A stretch of 8,998 nucleotides of DNA from Bacilli bacterium (lineage in GTDB: Bacteria > Bacillota_I > Bacilli_A > RF39 > UBA660). Below, piece by piece: positions 7,904 through 8,998 of this stretch (position 1 is the stretch's first letter; each line of letters begins with the position of its first letter). The position numbers and the translations under genes are program-made. The stretch spans positions 1 to 8,998 of the forward strand of contig JAFPMR010000139.1 in NCBI GenBank assembly GCA_017411235.1. The letters run 5' to 3'. Below the pieces are notes generated by a model. The model was not told where the DNA came from. It was given only the letters and a program-made list of their open reading frames with translations, and ran no database searches.

Positions 7904-8041
7904 AGTACGACCGAACACTAGATAGAGATATTTACGTATGACAAAATAGACCTCTTCTAATGTAGATCGTATAAATTTTTTCGCGACTAGGCCCACTTGG
8001 CCTAGATCCTTAAACCATGTAGAATAAATGGCTGTCATCAT
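7883..8041 (-). CDS. 52-residue ORF between the two RNA elements
   Basis: The ORF begins MMTAIYSTWFKDLGQ and ends YLVFGRTLSEYVY, 52 residues, with GAGGTG six bases before the first ATG (a second ATG follows directly). It is basic in the middle (KKF, IRKY) with aromatic and aliphatic stretches; VYFVIRKYLYLVF could be an amphipathic or membrane-associated helix, but there is no clear signal peptide. It lies after the first terminator and runs into the second RNA element: its TAA (7883-7885) is in the loop of that element's first hairpin. It also contains a GC-rich inverted repeat. I recognise no family. It might be a regulatory leader peptide, a small toxin-like peptide or a cargo gene. The strong ribosome binding site is the main support. 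Confidence 0.6.
   Translation of the reverse strand: MMTAIYSTWFKDLGQVGLVAKKFIRSTLEEVYFVIRKYLYLVFGRTLSEYVY
7987..8005 (-). repeat. GC-rich inverted repeat inside the small ORF
   Basis: CTAGGCC (7987-7993) and GGCCTAG (7999-8005) form a perfect seven-base-pair stem with a five-base loop, in otherwise AT-rich sequence and within codons 13-19 of the 52-codon ORF. In the mRNA it would be a stable hairpin about 35 bases after the start codon. It may tune translation, be a protein-binding site, or be coincidental. Confidence 0.5.
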
Positions 8042-8067
8042 AAATATCACCTCTCTTTCATTTTTGT

Positions 8068-8103
8068 GTTCGTGATTTTAAAAGATATAAAAAAGCCACG
8101 AAC
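8068..8103 (-). promoter_or_regulatory. Alternative hairpin competing with terminator 1
   Basis: The 3' arm of the copy 1 terminator contains GTTCGTG (8097-8103 on the minus strand), and CACGAAC (8068-8074) lies 22 bases downstream, a perfect seven-base partner extendable by one G-U. Pairing them would place the U tract in the loop and break the terminator stem, which also uses GTTCGTG. This is the layout expected of a terminator/antiterminator switch, but because the second partner lies after the U tract it could only form after read-through or on a processed RNA. Confidence 0.4.
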
Positions 8104-8118
8104 AAAATATTCGTGACT
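8088..8118 (-). terminator. Rho-independent terminator of RNA element copy 1
   Basis: AGTCACGAA (8110-8118) pairs with TTCGTGGCT (8094-8102), nine base pairs with one G-U, loop of seven bases, followed by a run of six U residues (8089-8094 overlapping the stem end). A transcript from the promoter at 8187-8215 ending here would be about 90 nt. The 52-codon ORF starts roughly 50 bases further on. Confidence 0.8.
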
Positions 8119-8183
8119 CCGTAAATACGTGTAGGTTTACCCCAGCACAGCTCATTTTTATAAACTTATGTGCTCTCACTAAG
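8113..8183 (-). ncRNA. Structured RNA element, copy 1 (small RNA or leader)
   Basis: The predicted transcript starts at about AGTGAG (8180) and ends at the terminator ending near 8089. Blocks identical to copy 2 are CTTAGTGAG (8175-8183), CCTACACG (8128-8135) and CGGAGTCAC (8113-8121). Intervening hairpins are AGCACA/TGTGCT (8169-8174 with 8144-8149), TGGG/CCTA (8141-8144 with 8132-8135, one G-U) and CGT/ACG around ATTT (8120-8129). Stem sequences differ from copy 2 while pairing is kept, which supports an RNA function. It may be a stand-alone small RNA of about 90 nt or the leader of the small ORF downstream. No known riboswitch, T-box or 6S signature was recognised. Confidence 0.65.
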
Positions 8184-8186
8184 GAC

Positions 8187-8215
8187 AATATAATACTTTA
8201 AAATCTATTTGTCAA
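8187..8215 (-). promoter_or_regulatory. Near-consensus sigma-A promoter for the RNA element and possibly the operon
   Basis: On the minus strand, TTGACA (8210-8215, perfect -35) is followed by a 17-base spacer and TATATT (8187-8192). The predicted start is the A at about 8180, the first base of AGTGAG, so the first conserved block straddles the transcript 5' end. The -35 hexamer overlaps the last codon and stop of the recombinase gene (GTT GAC AAA TAG). This is the best promoter in the window and the only convincing one upstream of the genes down to 2708. Confidence 0.85.
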
Positions 8216-8998
8216 CTTTTTCTTTTTGTCTTGGAAAAGTTTTTAAATATACGCTTCTTAATCTTTCGTTTGTTATATGTGTATAGATTTGGGTAGTGGA
8301 TAGACTTGAGTGACCAAGTAATTCTTGAACACTTTTTAAGTCGGCACCATTATTTAACATATCTGTTGCAAAGGTATGCCTGATAACGTGAGGAGATATA
8401 TTATGCTTTAATGCAGCTTCATTAACAATCTTATCAATTATTACTTCGATACCTCTACTAGTTAATGGATTGCCATCTTTATTTAGTAGTAAGATATCTT
8501 CTTTTTTTCCATTTAGTAGAATATGTCTTGATTTGGCTAGATACATATTTAAATACTTTAGAGCATAATCACCAAAGAAGACGATTCTTTCTTTATTGCC
8601 TTTACCAATTACTCTTATTTCATGACTAGAGAAATTAATATCGTTTAATTCTAGACTTACTAATTCAGAAACACGTAATCCTGTTGCGTATAATAATTCT
8701 ATTATTAATCTATTTCTAATTCCTAATGGTGTTTCTAATTCGATAGAATCAAAGATACTTTGTAATTCATCTGGTTGTAAGAAATTAGGTAGATGTTTTT
8801 CTTTTTTAGGATTTCTAATTAATTTAAATTGATTTGATTGAATTATATTATTATTAACTAAATAAGAATAAAAGTTTCTTAAAGCACTTAAATTTTGTGA
8901 TACAGAACTTTTTGAATAATTCTCTTCATCTAATGCTTTTAAGTATTTTCTTATTTCGTCTTTATTTATTTCTTTATAATCTATTTTGTTTTCTTCTA
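8205..8998 (-). CDS. xerC: Tyrosine recombinase of the XerC/XerD type (5' end cut by window edge)
   Basis: The frame is open from 8996 to the TAG at 8205, 263 codons of a family near 295-300, so about 30-35 N-terminal residues are outside the window. The N-terminal SAM-like core-binding domain is visible in NLSALRNFYSYLVNN. The catalytic domain has the first Arg in TGLRVSEL (codon at 8673-8675), the beta-hairpin Lys region VIGKGNKER, H-x-x-R in SPHVIRHTFA, His in LLGHSS and the nucleophilic Tyr in TTQIYTH. All catalytic residues are present. The C-terminal ERLRSVYLKTFPR resembles the XerC tail, but XerD or a mobile-element integrase of the same type cannot be excluded from one gene. Such enzymes resolve chromosome dimers at dif or move integrated elements. 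An internal ATG at 8546 is not the start. Confidence 0.92.
   Translation of the reverse strand, partial: EENKIDYKEINKDEIRKYLKALDEENYSKSSVSQNLSALRNFYSYLVNNNIIQSNQFKLIRNPKKEKHLPNFLQPDELQSIFDSIELETPLGIRNRLIIELLYATGLRVSELVSLELNDINFSSHEIRVIGKGNKERIVFFGDYALKYLNMYLAKSRHILLNGKKEDILLLNKDGNPLTSRGIEVIIDKIVNEAALKHNISPHVIRHTFATDMLNNGADLKSVQELLGHSSLSTTQIYTHITNERLRSVYLKTFPRQKEKVDK

Noticed and set aside
8078..8155. A 25-codon ORF on the minus strand (MSCAGVNLHVFTE... ending LFYIF) running through RNA element 1 and its terminator, a possible antibiotic-sensing leader peptide.
   Set aside because: It has no ribosome binding site at useful spacing, and the equivalent region of copy 2 has stops, so what is conserved between the copies is the RNA pairing and not this reading frame.
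7811..8183. Type I toxin-antitoxin locus of the Fst/par kind.
   Set aside because: Both RNA copies are on the same strand rather than convergent or antisense, and the 52-residue ORF does not show the short hydrophobic Fst-like pattern.
7811..8183. CRISPR array or tracrRNA-like repeats.
   Set aside because: Only two imperfect copies exist, with unequal internal spacing and a coding ORF between them; there are no spacers and no cas genes.
8113..8183. T-box leader, 6S RNA, or a known riboswitch such as fluoride, preQ1 or guanidine.
   Set aside because: No T-box AGGGUGGNACCGCG motif and no core sequence of those riboswitches is visible, and the length of about 90 nt is too short for 6S RNA.
8205..8546. 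A separate 113-residue recombinase fragment starting at the ATG at 8546.
   Set aside because: The same frame stays open upstream to the window edge and encodes the rest of the recombinase, including the first catalytic Arg, so 8546 is an internal Met.

Overview
The window is AT-rich, uses the standard code (TGG for Trp, stops at TAA/TAG/TGA), and has strong AGGAGG-type ribosome binding sites, compact operons and U-tract terminators. This fits a low-GC Firmicute, perhaps a gut-type Bacilli, Erysipelotrichia or RF39-like lineage; the phylum is an inference from composition and gene types. Every gene I can support lies on the minus strand, so the reading order runs from the right edge to the left.

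From right to left: (1) a XerC/XerD-type tyrosine recombinase cut by the right edge (8205-8998). (2) A compact region (7811-8215) with a near-consensus promoter overlapping the recombinase stop codon, a structured RNA ending in a terminator, a 52-codon ORF, and a second diverged copy of the same structured RNA with its own terminator. (3) A tightly packed run of genes (2708-7772): a 52-residue charged helical protein, a RimJ/RimL-type GNAT acetyltransferase, a second GNAT gene broken by a frameshift, a nucleotidyltransferase whose start is separated from its body by a frameshift, a third GNAT acetyltransferase, and a three-gene ABC-2 exporter (ATPase plus two permeases of the COG4586/COG4587/COG3694 type). 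(4) A terminator and an extended -10 promoter. (5) A near-complete pyruvate, phosphate dikinase gene (ppdK), cut by the left edge.

The central run looks like one transcription unit: intergenic gaps are 2-20 bases or short overlaps, each gene has its own ribosome binding site, and the only clear terminators are at its two ends. Acetyltransferases, a nucleotidyltransferase and an ABC exporter resemble a small-molecule or antibiotic modification-and-efflux set, but no substrate can be read from the sequence. The most interesting part is the tandem RNA element upstream. The two copies share three identical blocks (9, 8 and 9 nt) in the same order, with differing but compensating hairpin stems between them, and both end in terminators. 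They look like a repeated cis-regulatory attenuator of a class I cannot name, with a small ORF between the copies whose stop codon sits in a hairpin loop of the second copy. The two single-base frameshifts, about 370 bases apart, could be real decay or consensus errors.
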